Shown in pieces: positions 7,930-17,335 of a DNA stretch of 64,000 nt (within the stretch, counting starts at the first letter, position 1; the number at the start of each line of letters is the position of its first letter). The stretch covers positions 62,001 to 126,000 of the forward strand of contig NZ_JABBNI010000012.1 in assembly GCF_012926525.1 (NCBI RefSeq), in the 5' to 3' direction. The stretch comes from Clostridium muellerianum (GTDB lineage Bacteria > Bacillota > Clostridia > Clostridiales > Clostridiaceae). Below the pieces are notes generated by a model. The model did no database searches. It was not told the DNA's origin and saw nothing but the letters and a program-made list of their open reading frames with translations. The position numbers were made by a program, and so were the translations under genes.

Positions 7930-9810
7930 TTATTGCTTTGTAATAGCAGAAAATTTACAAGCAGTACTACAGCCACCACAATTTATACATTTTTCTTTAT
8001 TTATTATATGTGCCTTTTTAACTGTACCGGAAATAGCCTCTGTAGGACATACTCTTGTACAAGCTGTACATCCAATACATTTTTCAGGATTTATGCTATA
8101 TTTTAAAAGTGCAGTACAAACTCCAGCGGGACAGCGTTTATCTTTTACATGAGCTACATACTCATCCCAGAAAAATTTCATTGTACTTATAATTGGGTTA
8201 GGTGATGTTTGACCAAGACCACATAGAGAAGAATCTTTTATTACATAGGATAAATCTTTTAACCCTTCAAGATCCTCCATAGTGCCTTTTCCACTAGTGA
8301 TGTTTTCTAAGATTTCTAAAAGTCTCTTGTTTCCAATTCTACAGGCAGTACATCTTCCGCAGGATTCATCCACACTAAATTGAAGATAGAATTTGGATAT
8401 GTTTACCATACAGTCATCTTCATCCATTACTATCATTCCACCAGAACCCATCATGGAGCCTATTTCGGTAAGACTTTCATAATCAATAGGAATATCTAAG
8501 TGATCAGCTGGAATACATCCTCCAGAAGGTCCACCAGTTTGAACGGCTTTGAACTTTTTACCACCTCTAATGCCTCCACCTAAGTCAAATATTATTTCTC
8601 TTAAAGTTATTCCCATAGGTACTTCAACAAGACCAACATTGTTAATTTTACCTGCTAATGCAAAAACTTTAGTTCCTTTACTCTTTTCAGTTCCTATAGA
8701 ACTAAACCACTGTGAACCTCTTAATATAATAGGAGCAATGTTTGCTAAAGTTTCTACATTATTTATATTGGTAGGTTTTTTCCACAGACCTATTTGAGAT
8801 GGGAAAGGAGGTTTTACAGTAGGCTCACCACGGCCACCCTCTATGGAATTTATAAGTGCAGTTTCCTCACCACATATAAAAGCTCCAGCACCATATTTTA
8901 AATCAATATGGAAGGAAAAATTAGTGCCAAAAATATTGTCACCTAACAAGCCTAAATCATAAGCCTGTTTCATAGCAATCCGTAGTCTGTTTATTGCAAG
9001 AGGATATTCAGCTCTAATGTAAATATAACCTTTATTTGCACCTATACAATAACCTGCAATAGCCATAGCCTCAAGTACAGAGTTTGGATCCCCTTCTAAT
9101 ATACTTCTGTCCATAAAGGCACCAGGATCACCTTCATCAGCATTACAAATTATAAATTTTGTTTCTGATTCAGATTTTTTTGTCATTTCCCATTTTATAC
9201 CTGTAGGAAAGCCTCCGCCTCCGCGGCCTCTTAAACCGCTCTTTTTTATTTCATCAATAACACTGTCAGGAGTCATTTGTGTTAAAACTTTTCCTAAGGC
9301 TTCATAACCATTCATTGCTATGTATTCAGTAATATCTTCAGGGTTTATAAGACCACAGTTTCTAAGAGCAATTCTTTTTTGTTTTTTATAAAATGGAATG
9401 TCTGTTTGTTTTGATATTTTATTTTTTGTATTTGGCTCGTTATATAATAATTCATCAACTACTATATTTTTTGCAATGTGTTCATATACAATCAGTTTTG
9501 TTTTTTCAGCAGTGACTTCAACATAAAAAACATTATCTGGTACAACCTTAACAATAGGGCCTTTTTCACAAAATCCAAAACAGCCTGTGGAAACAACATC
9601 AACTTCATTTTCCAGACCTGCATTTTTAATTTCGTTTTTAAGTGTGTTAATTACATCTAAACTTTTAGAAGCATGACATCCTGTTCCACCGCATACAAGT
9701 ATGCTTCGTTTTATATTTTTGTTTGCATTTTCAGTGATGCGATTTTCAATTTTAGCTTTATATTTTTCTTTTAAAGTTGCTAGTTCTTCAAAGGATTTTA
9801 CTTTATCCAT
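7930..9810 (-). CDS. hydB: Hydrogenase flavoprotein subunit HydB (NuoF-like)
   Basis: This 626-aa subunit binds FMN and NAD(H). Order: thioredoxin-like [2Fe-2S] domain (about 33-115, CGGTGCHAS...STGCFGFCEKGP), NuoF core with the NADH/FMN glycine-rich segment GLRGRGGGGFPTG, a further [4Fe-4S] site ESCGRCTACR, and a C-terminal two-cluster ferredoxin domain (CIGCTACTRVCP; CINCGGCSTACK). This layout is standard for HydB of bifurcating hydrogenases. The start has GGAGGG upstream. It lies 26 bp before hydA and 30 bp after hydC in one operon. Confidence 0.94.
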   Translation of the reverse strand: MDKVKSFEELATLKEKYKAKIENRITENANKNIKRSILVCGGTGCHASKSLDVINTLKNEIKNAGLENEVDVVSTGCFGFCEKGPIVKVVPDNVFYVEVTAEKTKLIVYEHIAKNIVVDELLYNEPNTKNKISKQTDIPFYKKQKRIALRNCGLINPEDITEYIAMNGYEALGKVLTQMTPDSVIDEIKKSGLRGRGGGGFPTGIKWEMTKKSESETKFIICNADEGDPGAFMDRSILEGDPNSVLEAMAIAGYCIGANKGYIYIRAEYPLAINRLRIAMKQAYDLGLLGDNIFGTNFSFHIDLKYGAGAFICGEETALINSIEGGRGEPTVKPPFPSQIGLWKKPTNINNVETLANIAPIILRGSQWFSSIGTEKSKGTKVFALAGKINNVGLVEVPMGITLREIIFDLGGGIRGGKKFKAVQTGGPSGGCIPADHLDIPIDYESLTEIGSMMGSGGMIVMDEDDCMVNISKFYLQFSVDESCGRCTACRIGNKRLLEILENITSGKGTMEDLEGLKDLSYVIKDSSLCGLGQTSPNPIISTMKFFWDEYVAHVKDKRCPAGVCTALLKYSINPEKCIGCTACTRVCPTEAISGTVKKAHIINKEKCINCGGCSTACKFSAITKQ

Positions 9811-9840
9811 ATATTTCCCTCCACATTAAATTTTAATATT

Positions 9841-10323
9841 TTAGTTCTCAGCATACTGACTTAATATTCCTTTAACATCTTCAACCTTTACTTTCCCGTA
9901 AACCATTCCATCAATTACAACTACTGGTGCAAGACCGCAAGCGCCAACACATCTTAAAATATCTATAGTAAATAGTCCGTCTTCTGTGGAGAATCCGTCT
10001 TTTATATTAAGTTCCTTTCTAAATTCCTCTAAAACTTTTTCTGCACCTTTTACAAAGCAAGCAGTACCCATACATATACTTATTACATGTTTGCCTCTAG
10101 GTTCTATAGTAAAGTATGAGTAGAAAGTAACTACACCAAATACTTTAGCGGCACTAATATCAAGTTTATTAGCAATAAATATTTGCAATTCTTCAGGAAG
10201 ATATCCAAACATATCTTGTGCTTCATGAAGCACGTTTATAAGTGAACCTTCCTTTTCTTCTAAATTATCTATATAGGAGGAGAGTTCTTTTAGTTTTTCA
10301 TTATCTAATTTGCATACACCCAT
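9841..10323 (-). CDS. hydC: Hydrogenase subunit HydC (NuoE-like, [2Fe-2S])
   Basis: A NuoE-family protein of 160 aa from the chosen start. It has the helical N-terminal bundle and the thioredoxin-like [2Fe-2S] fold with cysteines in CMGTACFVKG and LRCVGACGLAP. It passes electrons between HydB clusters in the trimeric hydrogenase. I chose ATG at 10323 because AGGGAA lies 5 nt upstream; the ATG at 10353 has its ribosome site directly abutting it. First gene of hydCBA. Confidence 0.92.
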   Translation of the reverse strand: MGVCKLDNEKLKELSSYIDNLEEKEGSLINVLHEAQDMFGYLPEELQIFIANKLDISAAKVFGVVTFYSYFTIEPRGKHVISICMGTACFVKGAEKVLEEFRKELNIKDGFSTEDGLFTIDILRCVGACGLAPVVVIDGMVYGKVKVEDVKGILSQYAEN

Positions 10324-10601
10324 AATTTCCCTGCACTGCAGGTTTTTCACCATCCTTCTTTTTTATATTCTCAAAATAGTATGGGCATTATGAGGAATTT
10401 TTATTATATAATGTATGTTGAAATTTAAACTTCTTAAATAGATAACATACTGATAATTTTTAATTATCAAGGAACTGTTAGGTTAAGATGGAGGCAATCG
10501 AATAAAAATTATTTTTATATTAAAGAGAACCAATTAAAATTATGGTGAGTCTAATAGGTGAATTTTCGGATAGTATACTACTTGAAACATGGAGGTAAGT
10601 A

Positions 10602-11120
10602 ATGGAATATATAATGTTAATTAGGAAAGCAAAAAAAGGAGACGGAAATGCTTTTTCAAAACTAATAAAAGCTTATGAAAAAGATTTATATAGGGTTAGT
10701 AAAGCTATGGTGAAAAATGATGATGATGCTTTAGATTGTATACAGGATACAATTTTAAGGGCTTATGAAAATATAAAAAAATTAGAGAAAGAGCAATATT
10801 TTAAAACATGGCTTATAAAAATCTTGATAAATAGGTGTAATTCCTTAATAGCTAAAAGAAAAAAGATTGTTTCCTATTCAGAAGTTTTTACAGAAGGTGA
10901 AGAAGATAATATTACTGAAAAAATAGAAGTGAAAAGTGCTATAGAAAAGCTGGAGGATGAACTAAAAATACTTGTAATGTTGTACTATTTTGAAGATATG
11001 AGTATAAAAGATATAGGTGAGAGTTTAAAAATACCTGAAGGGACAGTGAAATCAAGGTTATCTAGGGCAAGAAGTTATCTTAAAGAATTATTAAAAGATG
11101 ATGAAAGGAGTATAATTTAA
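10602..11120 (+). CDS. RNA polymerase sigma factor, sigma-70 family (ECF, SigV-like)
   Basis: This 172-aa protein has region 2 (DLYRVSKAMVKNDDDALDCIQDTILRAYENI, KTWLIKILINRC) and region 4 (LEDELKILVMLYYFEDMSIKDIGESLKIPEGTVKSRLSRARSYLKELL), with no region 3, as in ECF sigma factors. GGAGG precedes the ATG. The next gene starts one base after its stop codon and encodes a membrane protein that is probably its regulator. The trigger and regulon are unknown; SigV-like factors often answer cell-envelope stress. Confidence 0.9.
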   Translation: MEYIMLIRKAKKGDGNAFSKLIKAYEKDLYRVSKAMVKNDDDALDCIQDTILRAYENIKKLEKEQYFKTWLIKILINRCNSLIAKRKKIVSYSEVFTEGEEDNITEKIEVKSAIEKLEDELKILVMLYYFEDMSIKDIGESLKIPEGTVKSRLSRARSYLKELLKDDERSII

Positions 11121-11121
11121 T

Positions 11122-12462
11122 ATGAAAAATGAATTTGATTTAAAGTTAAAAGAATATCTTAATAAAAATGAAAATATAGAAGTGCCGGGAAAAATTTCTC
11201 GAGGTGTTGATGAAGTGTTGATGAATTTAAATAATAGAAAGAAGAAAAATAACATAAAAAAGGTGATTGCGGCAGCTGTTGTAATTATAATATCAACATT
11301 GGGGATTAGGTCGGCTTTTCCAGCGTTAGCAGAGGAAATTCCTGTAATAAATAAAATTATTGGTAAAAATTCTATTTTTAATAGGGATTACAAACAATTT
11401 AATCATTTTGATAATCTTAAAAACATACAGAATAATTCTACAAATATAGAACAAACAATAAAGGATAATAATATTTCAGTAACATTAAAGGAAATAGCTT
11501 ATGACGGAGCAGCTTTATATATTATTTATGAAGAAAAAGGAATAGAAGTTTCTGAAAAAGATTGTTTTAATGAGAAACAAACATTAAGTATAGATGGAAA
11601 AACATTTGAAGCTGGAGCTATAATGCCAGAAAAGATAAATAATGATACTGTGCGTGTTACAGAAATATATCCTATTGTTGGAGAAAAAAATATTCCAGAT
11701 AAGTTTAATGTGGAGATTAATTTTACTCAAATACACGGACGTAATGGAAATTGGAATTTTAATCTTAGAATTGATAAGGATCAACTTGCTAAAAATTTAA
11801 ATATAAAAGAAATAAATAAAAATATAACAGTAGGGTGGGATAGAGCTAAAATACTTTCATTAACCCAAAGTTCAGCTTATGTAAGACTTAATGTTGAACA
11901 CACCCATTATAAGCCGGATAAATATTATTTTTCAATATTAGATGATGAAGGCAATGAACTGCAAGATGTTGATATGGGTGGAATTACAAAAAAGGGAATG
12001 AATAAAATTGTTACAAGTTTTTTTAAGGCAGATAAAGAACAAAAAATATCAAAAATAAGAGTAATAGAAAGGAAAATGGGATATTTTTCGCCAAATAAAA
12101 TAAAGCATAGAAGTTATTTAAAGTTAAATGATACAGTTCCAAAAACAATATCCATTGGATCAAATAAAGAAGTGAAAGTTACTAAAATTCAAGAAAAAGA
12201 TAACTATTATGAAGTTATTTTACAAACAAAAGTTTTATCTATACAGCAATATGGAGTTTTTTCAGGTGGAATATCTTTATATAATGAGGAAAAAAATGAA
12301 AATGATCGTGAAGCTTATAGTACAATTAAATTAGATGAACTTGGAAACAATAATTATAAAGTTTCTGTACTAAAAAAAGATGTTAAGAATGGAAAAAGTG
12401 TTTTAGTTTTTGGAAATTATGATGAAACTATAAGGGAATTAACTGAAATTAACTTAAAATAA
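11122..12462 (+). CDS. DUF4179-type membrane protein, probable anti-sigma partner
   Basis: This 446-aa protein has a short cytoplasmic N terminus (about 1-45), one membrane segment (about 46-62, VIAAAVVIIISTLGI), then AFPALAEEIPVINKIIG, the hallmark of DUF4179 proteins. A large extracytoplasmic beta-rich region follows (DUF5643-like second half). In this family the N terminus usually holds the sigma factor and the outer part senses the signal. It starts one base after the sigma gene's stop, so translation is coupled. The anti-sigma role is inferred from this arrangement. Confidence 0.8.
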   Translation: MKNEFDLKLKEYLNKNENIEVPGKISRGVDEVLMNLNNRKKKNNIKKVIAAAVVIIISTLGIRSAFPALAEEIPVINKIIGKNSIFNRDYKQFNHFDNLKNIQNNSTNIEQTIKDNNISVTLKEIAYDGAALYIIYEEKGIEVSEKDCFNEKQTLSIDGKTFEAGAIMPEKINNDTVRVTEIYPIVGEKNIPDKFNVEINFTQIHGRNGNWNFNLRIDKDQLAKNLNIKEINKNITVGWDRAKILSLTQSSAYVRLNVEHTHYKPDKYYFSILDDEGNELQDVDMGGITKKGMNKIVTSFFKADKEQKISKIRVIERKMGYFSPNKIKHRSYLKLNDTVPKTISIGSNKEVKVTKIQEKDNYYEVILQTKVLSIQQYGVFSGGISLYNEEKNENDREAYSTIKLDELGNNNYKVSVLKKDVKNGKSVLVFGNYDETIRELTEINLK

Positions 12463-12499
12463 AATTGATTTTCATAAGCAGTATTTATATGATCGATAT

Positions 12500-12725
12500 C
12501 ATTGTCAACACGTACATCGCACACAGCGAAAGCGACTATCACCAAATCAAAGATTTGGGATATCTACTTTAACGTGCATGGATAAGTTTTTCTAAGACTC
12601 AGATGGGTTAAATGTCTAAATGACATTTAACGAGCTTGCTCAGGTAAGAAGTATTCTTCACAAGCAAATTCCACCTGAGTCTAAGAATCACTTGGTTTCT
12701 CACTTTGATAAAAGAGTGAGTGCTA
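12500..12725. ncRNA. Candidate structured RNA or palindromic repeat element
   Basis: A GC-richer block in the 331-bp gap between the DUF4179 gene and the Cys-rich gene. It holds a GC-GAAA-GC mini-hairpin; CCAAATC-AAA-GATTTGG (about 12542-12558); a long stem TCTAAGACTCAGATGG (12591-12606) with CCACCTGAGTCTAAGA (12671-12686), two mismatches, enclosing AAATGTC/GACATTT and nested GCTTG/CAAGC and AAGAA/TTCTT hairpins; and CTCACTTT/AAAGAGTGAG. No open frame spans it. Such multibranch folding suggests a structured RNA or a mobile palindromic element. I do not recognise a named family. Confidence 0.5.
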
Positions 12726-12752
12726 GCAATAGTAGTGATGAGATAAAAGTGA

Positions 12753-12758
12753 TATAAT
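12753..12758 (+). promoter_or_regulatory. Probable -10 element of the Cys-rich gene
   Basis: TATAAT at 12753-12758, about 36 bp before the chosen start codon. No clear -35 box is visible. Confidence 0.4.
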
Positions 12759-12793
12759 AGTAAAAAGTTAGCTAGATGAAAGGATATATAATA

Positions 12794-13213
12794 ATGAATG
12801 ATAAAATTAAAGTTGAAATATTTGGTTTAAAATATAAAGAAGTTCCTCAAGGCTGCAGCTGCAGTCATAAAAATAATTCTTGCAGTGGTTGTGGTAGCGG
12901 AGAAGGTAAAAGTTGTGGAGGATGCAGTGGAGGAGGGTGTACAAAAACTGCTGAAGATAAGAAAACGAAAAATATAGGAGAAGTTTTTCAAGAATTAAAG
13001 GAATTTATTAATGACAGTGATGTTAAAGATAATGTGGAGCTAGAATTTATAGATTTAGATAAAATTGATATAAAGGAAAAGTATGAGAGGGTATATGAGA
13101 CCATAAGTAAAGGATTTGAGCCACCTATTACAGTTGTAGATAATATAATAAGATATTACGGTGGTATATCTGCTGCTTTAATTTATAAGGATGTAAAAGA
13201 GCTTTTAGAGTGA
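12794..13213 (+). CDS. Cysteine-rich small protein, function unknown
   Basis: This protein (139 aa from the chosen ATG) has an N-terminal strand (KIKVEIFGLKYKE) interrupted by a Cys/Gly/Ser-rich insert with about ten cysteines (CSCS...CSGCG...CGGCSGGGC), then a regular alpha/beta part (VELEFIDLDKIDI..., PPITVVDNIIRYYGGISAALIYKDVKELL). The second part resembles thioredoxin-fold DUF1462/YuzD-like or ArsD-like proteins; the Cys insert could bind metal. Both are inference. AAAGGA lies 8 nt before ATG 12794, better than the in-frame ATG at 12776. Transcribed alone. Confidence 0.75.
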   Translation: MNDKIKVEIFGLKYKEVPQGCSCSHKNNSCSGCGSGEGKSCGGCSGGGCTKTAEDKKTKNIGEVFQELKEFINDSDVKDNVELEFIDLDKIDIKEKYERVYETISKGFEPPITVVDNIIRYYGGISAALIYKDVKELLE

Positions 13214-13240
13214 AAAATGGCTATTGTAGCCACTTTTTTA
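13210..13240 (+). terminator. Terminator of the Cys-rich gene
   Basis: The stem TGGCTA-TTG-TAGCCA overlaps the end of the coding region and is followed by CTTTTTTA. Confidence 0.75.
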
Positions 13241-13245
13241 TTATA

Positions 13246-13395
13246 TAGGAATTTTCTGTTTTTTTCAACAAAAAACCATGCCGTGAGGCGTTGAAAACAA
13301 ATGATTACCAGACTCAAGGCAAATATTACAAGTAAAAAATTGTAAGTGGGGTTGATGCAAAAAAGGCGTTCCAGAGGACGCTTATGTTCTTATAT
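13246..13395. repeat. ~150-nt noncoding element, copy A
   Basis: This stretch closely matches 41643-41783 (copy B). The best block, 13321-13389, is about 85-90% identical and includes AATATTACAAGTAAAAAA and CTTATGTTC. It contains hairpins: TTTTCAAC/GTTGAAAA with an inner GCC-GTGA-GGC, TTACAA/TTGTAA, and GCGTTC-CAGA-GGACGC. Both copies directly follow a terminator. It lies downstream of the chemotaxis gene (opposite strand) and has no convincing ORF. Confidence 0.65.
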
Positions 13396-13445
13396 GATAC
13401 AAATTAATTTTAAAGAAAGATTGATATTTAAAAATTGATATATAA

Positions 13446-13471
13446 GCGTGGACAAAGTCCACGCCTATTTT
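13446..13471 (+). terminator. Intrinsic terminator after repeat copy A
   Basis: Perfect 8-bp stem GCGTGGAC-AAA-GTCCACGC followed by CTATTTTTAT. On the plus strand it would end a transcript covering copy A. On the minus strand it could also serve the chemotaxis gene. Confidence 0.7.
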
Positions 13472-13554
13472 TATAAAAATTAAAATTGCTATTTTTGATT
13501 CACTTTCCAATTAAGCCTTATTTGCATGCGAAACCAGAATACAATGTGCTTTAA

Positions 13555-15531
13555 CTAAACAAAAAATTTGTTTAAAGCTTCATTAAGTTCTTGAGCCATT
13601 TTAGAAAGAACTTGACTAGATGAAGAAATTTCCTGTACTGAAGCTGATTGTTCTTCAGTAGCAGCTGATACCATTTGAGATTGTTCTACAGTCTTTTTGC
13701 TTAGATCATCTATATCTTTAACAGCTGACACAATATCTTCACTATTAGCAGTGATTTGTTGAGTAGCAGAGGAAATGCCTCTAACTTCTTCCGATACTTT
13801 CATTACTAAATCGGCAATTTCTTTAAATACACGTCCAGCAACATTTACTACCACTGTACCAATCTTAACTTCATGGGTACCCTCATTCATAGCTTTAACA
13901 GCTTTATCAGTATCAGATTGAATTTCACCTATTAATACAGATATTTGATTTGTAGCGTCCTGTGATTGTTCTGCAAGAATTTTAACTTCTTCTGCAACAA
14001 CAGCAAATCCACGACCTTGCTCACCTGCTCTTGCAGCTTCTATTGCAGCGTTAAGTGCTAATAAGTTTGTCTGCTCAGCGATATCTGATATAGTATCCAA
14101 AATTTGTCCAATTTCTTTAGATCTTTCACCAAGTTTAGCAACTACTTCAGCTGAGTGATTAACTGTATCTTCAATATGTGCCATTTGAGTAACAGCTTTT
14201 TCTATAGATTTTTCACCTTCCTTAGCTGATTCAGCAGCTTTAAAGGAGTTGTTTGCTACCAGGTTTGTACTATTTGCTACTTGAGTTATGTTGGCAGCCA
14301 TTTTTTTTACTACATTGGTTGCTTTATTTACTGTATCTAATTGAGCTTCTGCACTATAAGCAACATCTGTTATAGATACAACTACTTGGTTTGCTGCTTG
14401 TGCTGATTGGTCTGAGCTGGCGGTTAACTCTTGTGATGATGCAGCAAGTTGTTCGGCACTATTTTGCACTTTGCAGATTAATGTTTTCATATTTTCAATC
14501 ATTTTTTCAAAACTATCAGCTAGATTTCCAAATTCATCATTAGAAGTGATATTTATTCTTTCTATTCTTAGGTCACCATCTGCAATTTTATCTGATGCTT
14601 CACGTATAATGTTAATAGGCTTTATTGCTCTTGATGTAATTATATAACAAATTAAAATACTAATTAAAAGAGTTATTATTGTCACTATAAGAAAAATAAC
14701 TGTCAATGAATTTAGTTGATTTCTCAATTCTATTGAATTAATACTTACAGCAATGGACCATTCAGTTCCTGGAACCTGATCATATGAAGCTATCGTTTCT
14801 ATATTATTATAGTTGTAGTGTGCAATTCCAGATTGTCCAGAGGTCATTTTTTTACCTAGGCTTTTAAAATCTTCAGAAATCGTTTTGTCTTGAAGTAAAT
14901 TTAGTTTCATTACCAAATTAGTGTTTGGATGTGAAATAATAAAGCCATCTTTTTGAATAATAAAATTTTGGCCTGTATTTCCAACTTTATTTGATATAAC
15001 TTTTTTGTTGATAACATTAAATGGAATATTTCCACCAATAACTCCAATTAATTTTCCATCTTTTTTTATTGGTGAGGCAACTATAATAGACAATTTTCCA
15101 GTGGATTTATTTAAAAGTACTTCTGAAAAAACAGTTTTTTGAGTACTTATGACCTTTTGAAAGTATTCTCTTTCTTTAATAGAACCTTTCCATCCTCGTG
15201 ACGAATATCCATTTCCATTTATATCTGATACAAATATTCCATCATAAAGCGCAATTCTTTTATCCTCTTTTGTTATATAGGAAAGGATAATTTCGGGATT
15301 TTCTGATATTAAGTCATTAGTATTTGCAATCATCTCCATATCATTTTGACGAGCTTCTAGCCATAGACTAATTTCGTTGCCAATAGCATCAGTTTTTAGT
15401 TTTAATGTTTCCTCTGTTTGGTTTGTAAGTATATTGCTGGATTTCCAGTAATTAAAACCTGATAAGGTTCCTAAGGATAAAATCATCATTGCAATAATAA
15501 TTACCATAAGCTTTGATTTAATGCTTTTCAT
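13555..15531 (-). CDS. Methyl-accepting chemotaxis protein (dCache-HAMP-MCP)
   Basis: This 658-aa transmembrane receptor has a membrane segment near 8-27, an extracellular double-Cache sensor (about 30-270; [26 protein letters not shown] is typical), a second membrane segment (about 278-300), HAMP (about 300-352), and a signalling domain with the invariant hairpin tip ([31 protein letters not shown]). It controls CheA at the cell pole. Ligand unknown. GAGGAGG precedes the start. Single gene. Confidence 0.93.
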   Translation of the reverse strand: MKSIKSKLMVIIIAMMILSLGTLSGFNYWKSSNILTNQTEETLKLKTDAIGNEISLWLEARQNDMEMIANTNDLISENPEIILSYITKEDKRIALYDGIFVSDINGNGYSSRGWKGSIKEREYFQKVISTQKTVFSEVLLNKSTGKLSIIVASPIKKDGKLIGVIGGNIPFNVINKKVISNKVGNTGQNFIIQKDGFIISHPNTNLVMKLNLLQDKTISEDFKSLGKKMTSGQSGIAHYNYNNIETIASYDQVPGTEWSIAVSINSIELRNQLNSLTVIFLIVTIITLLISILICYIITSRAIKPINIIREASDKIADGDLRIERINITSNDEFGNLADSFEKMIENMKTLICKVQNSAEQLAASSQELTASSDQSAQAANQVVVSITDVAYSAEAQLDTVNKATNVVKKMAANITQVANSTNLVANNSFKAAESAKEGEKSIEKAVTQMAHIEDTVNHSAEVVAKLGERSKEIGQILDTISDIAEQTNLLALNAAIEAARAGEQGRGFAVVAEEVKILAEQSQDATNQISVLIGEIQSDTDKAVKAMNEGTHEVKIGTVVVNVAGRVFKEIADLVMKVSEEVRGISSATQQITANSEDIVSAVKDIDDLSKKTVEQSQMVSAATEEQSASVQEISSSSQVLSKMAQELNEALNKFFV

Positions 15532-16009
15532 ATGTGTTCCTCCTCGATAAAAAATAGAATATTTCGAAAATTGATACGATTACATCTCCTATTCTTCAAT
15601 TATTAATATAAAAAAGTAATTACTTAAAATAGCTTAAGGCATAATTTTGAAATATAGATTTATAATTTAAGTTTGTTTTAGTTAAAATTGTTGAATTTTG
15701 TATGCATATTAATGTAATTAAATATGGAAATATTAATACTATATTAATATAGAAGCTAGAGAAAATGCAAAAAGTGACATAATAATCTAAATTTATAATC
15801 TTATTAAAAATTTTAATCACTTTGTATTCAAATGTCAACTCTTAGAATCTACTTTTACAGATAATCCTATTGATTCTACATTAACTTAAGCTTTTTAGTA
15901 AGGGATATTTTCTTATTGTGATGCCATATTTTGACATATCTAAAATTCAGCAATGCTATTCAGCATGGCCGAATAGTTACTATTATATGTAATTAAACAT
16001 ATTTTGGTA
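15532..16009. other. Intergenic region at the left edge of the tail cassette
   Basis: 478 bp, very AT-rich. The only structure noted is the palindrome CTATTC...GAATAG around 15954-15976. I found no tRNA, integrase or clear attachment site, and no c-di-GMP riboswitch before the chemotaxis gene. The chromosome/cassette boundary probably lies here. Confidence 0.5.
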
Positions 16010-16471
16010 TTAAAAAATCTTTAATACTGTTAGACTTGGCTGAAAATAAACTATATAATTATCTATTTCATAATAAATTCCATACTTTTCTTTATAATGC
16101 TTAAGAGCATCTTCTAAAAATTTTTCTGTTACATTTAGATATTCAGCTAGGTCATGTCTTCCTTTAATCCCTCTTTCAAATGCGTTTATTAAAGATATAA
16201 TTCCTACTAATTTTTCATATCCCCAGTTTCTAGCACGTTTTTCTTGTTTTACATTGATTATATTTGATTGATCTAATATATTACCAAAAGATGTGTAATG
16301 ATGTCCAAGTTCTTCAGCTAAAATACATCTTTTTTCAGAAGATGTATTTATCTTTTGGTTTATAATTATTTTTTTATTCTTATATAATCCTTTGAAGCCA
16401 TATGAAAGTGGTTTTTCTTTAATAGTTAAACCATTGCTTTCAGATTCAATAAGTAATTTATCGTAAGTCAT
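16010..16471 (-). CDS. ImmA/IrrE-family metallopeptidase-like protein
   Basis: This 153-aa protein has the ImmA/IrrE core. The usual zinc motif HELGH reads EELGH here (LAEELGHHYTSFG), so the first histidine is replaced by Glu; from memory this variant is common in prophage members. ImmA proteins cleave or antagonise the neighbouring XRE repressor after DNA damage. It lies 28 bp downstream of, and co-oriented with, the repressor gene, the standard immunity pair. Whether it is proteolytically active is uncertain. Confidence 0.8.
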   Translation of the reverse strand: MTYDKLLIESESNGLTIKEKPLSYGFKGLYKNKKIIINQKINTSSEKRCILAEELGHHYTSFGNILDQSNIINVKQEKRARNWGYEKLVGIISLINAFERGIKGRHDLAEYLNVTEKFLEDALKHYKEKYGIYYEIDNYIVYFQPSLTVLKIF

Positions 16472-16499
16472 ATAATCCCCCCATCTTTATGTCATAAAA

Positions 16500-16826
16500 T
16501 TAGTCTTCGTCATCAAATAAAGCATCTATATATTTTTCTAATAACTTCATTTTTTGAGGTGTTATATTTTTGCCTTCTAAATGTGCAGCTATAGTATCTA
16601 TTTGATTAGATTGTTCTTTTACACTTTCTTCCCATCCCATAAGATATGAAGGTGAAACCTTTAATATAGTAGCTAGTTTTTCTATTGATTCTAATTTAAG
16701 GTTTTTTATTTCTCCACTCTCATATCTTTGTACAGTAGCTTTAGAAACACCTAAGTAATCACCAACTTCTTGAAGAGTAAAACCTAATTCTTCGCGTCTA
16801 TTTTTAATTTTTTCATTCATATTCAT
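16500..16826 (-). CDS. XRE-family repressor of the tail cassette
   Basis: This 108-aa protein has an N-terminal HTH (about 8-60: RREELGFTLQEVGDYLGVSKATVQRYESG) and a short C-terminal oligomerisation part. It lacks the LexA-like autoproteolysis domain, so induction probably depends on the ImmA-type neighbour. It is divergent from the Cro-like gene across a 173-bp control region. Likely represses the cassette in uninduced cells. Confidence 0.88.
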   Translation of the reverse strand: MNMNEKIKNRREELGFTLQEVGDYLGVSKATVQRYESGEIKNLKLESIEKLATILKVSPSYLMGWEESVKEQSNQIDTIAAHLEGKNITPQKMKLLEKYIDALFDDED

Positions 16827-16999
16827 TTCATATACCCCTAATAAAAATTAATTTATTTATATTATATCATAAATTACTTGATACGCAACAAAAAACACAT
16901 ATAACAGAAGAAATGTTACGTAAAATGTATTGACATGAAATATGGTACATGCTAATATTAAGTTGCGAAAAACGTTACTGAGGATTGGAGGTGATAAGT
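16827..16999. promoter_or_regulatory. Divergent control region (repressor/Cro switch)
   Basis: Rightward promoter: TTGACA (16930-16935), 17-bp spacer, TAATAT (16953-16958). Leftward promoter on the minus strand: TTGCGT, 16-bp spacer, TATAAT near 16860. Candidate operator half-sites with TTGCG or GTTAC cores overlap both: GATACGCAAC, ATGTTACGT, and GTTGCG-AAAAA-CGTTAC just before the Cro-like ribosome site. Operator assignment is inference from position and similarity. Confidence 0.65.
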
Positions 17000-17203
17000 A
17001 TGGTTAATGTAAAATTGCTAAAGGCCCAAATGGTATTAAACAATTATACTATAGGTAAATTAGCAAGGGAAATTGGTGTATCTACAAAAACACTATCAAC
17101 TAGATTGAATAAATCACCAGAGAATTTTAAACAAGTTGAGATTGAAAAAATAGTAATAATTTTAAAGATTTCTGATCCAATGAGTATTTTTTTGACTTTT
17201 TAG
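17000..17203 (+). CDS. Cro-like small HTH regulator
   Basis: This protein (67 aa from ATG 17000) carries an HTH: YTIGKLAREIGVSTKTLSTRLNKSPENFKQVEIEKI. It has the size and position of a phage Cro or DUF739-type early regulator, opposite the XRE repressor. GGAGG (16987-16991) lies 8 nt before the ATG, which decides against the upstream in-frame TTG at 16985. Confidence 0.8.
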   Translation: MVNVKLLKAQMVLNNYTIGKLAREIGVSTKTLSTRLNKSPENFKQVEIEKIVIILKISDPMSIFLTF

Positions 17204-17335
17204 TTACTTAAGATGCAACTTGTGATGAATTGGAGAAAATTGAAAGTAAAGAGATTAAAGATTAGATTATTCACTAGTTAAAGTTAATATCATTATTAAA
17301 TAAGCTACATATTATACATTTAGGGAAAATGAGAA

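Noticed and set aside
15532-15700. c-di-GMP riboswitch before the chemotaxis receptor
   Set aside because: The conserved GEMM core sequences are absent on the minus strand.
5881-16000. CRISPR array
   Set aside because: No regularly spaced direct repeats of CRISPR length were seen anywhere; the repeats found are inverted or isolated pairs.
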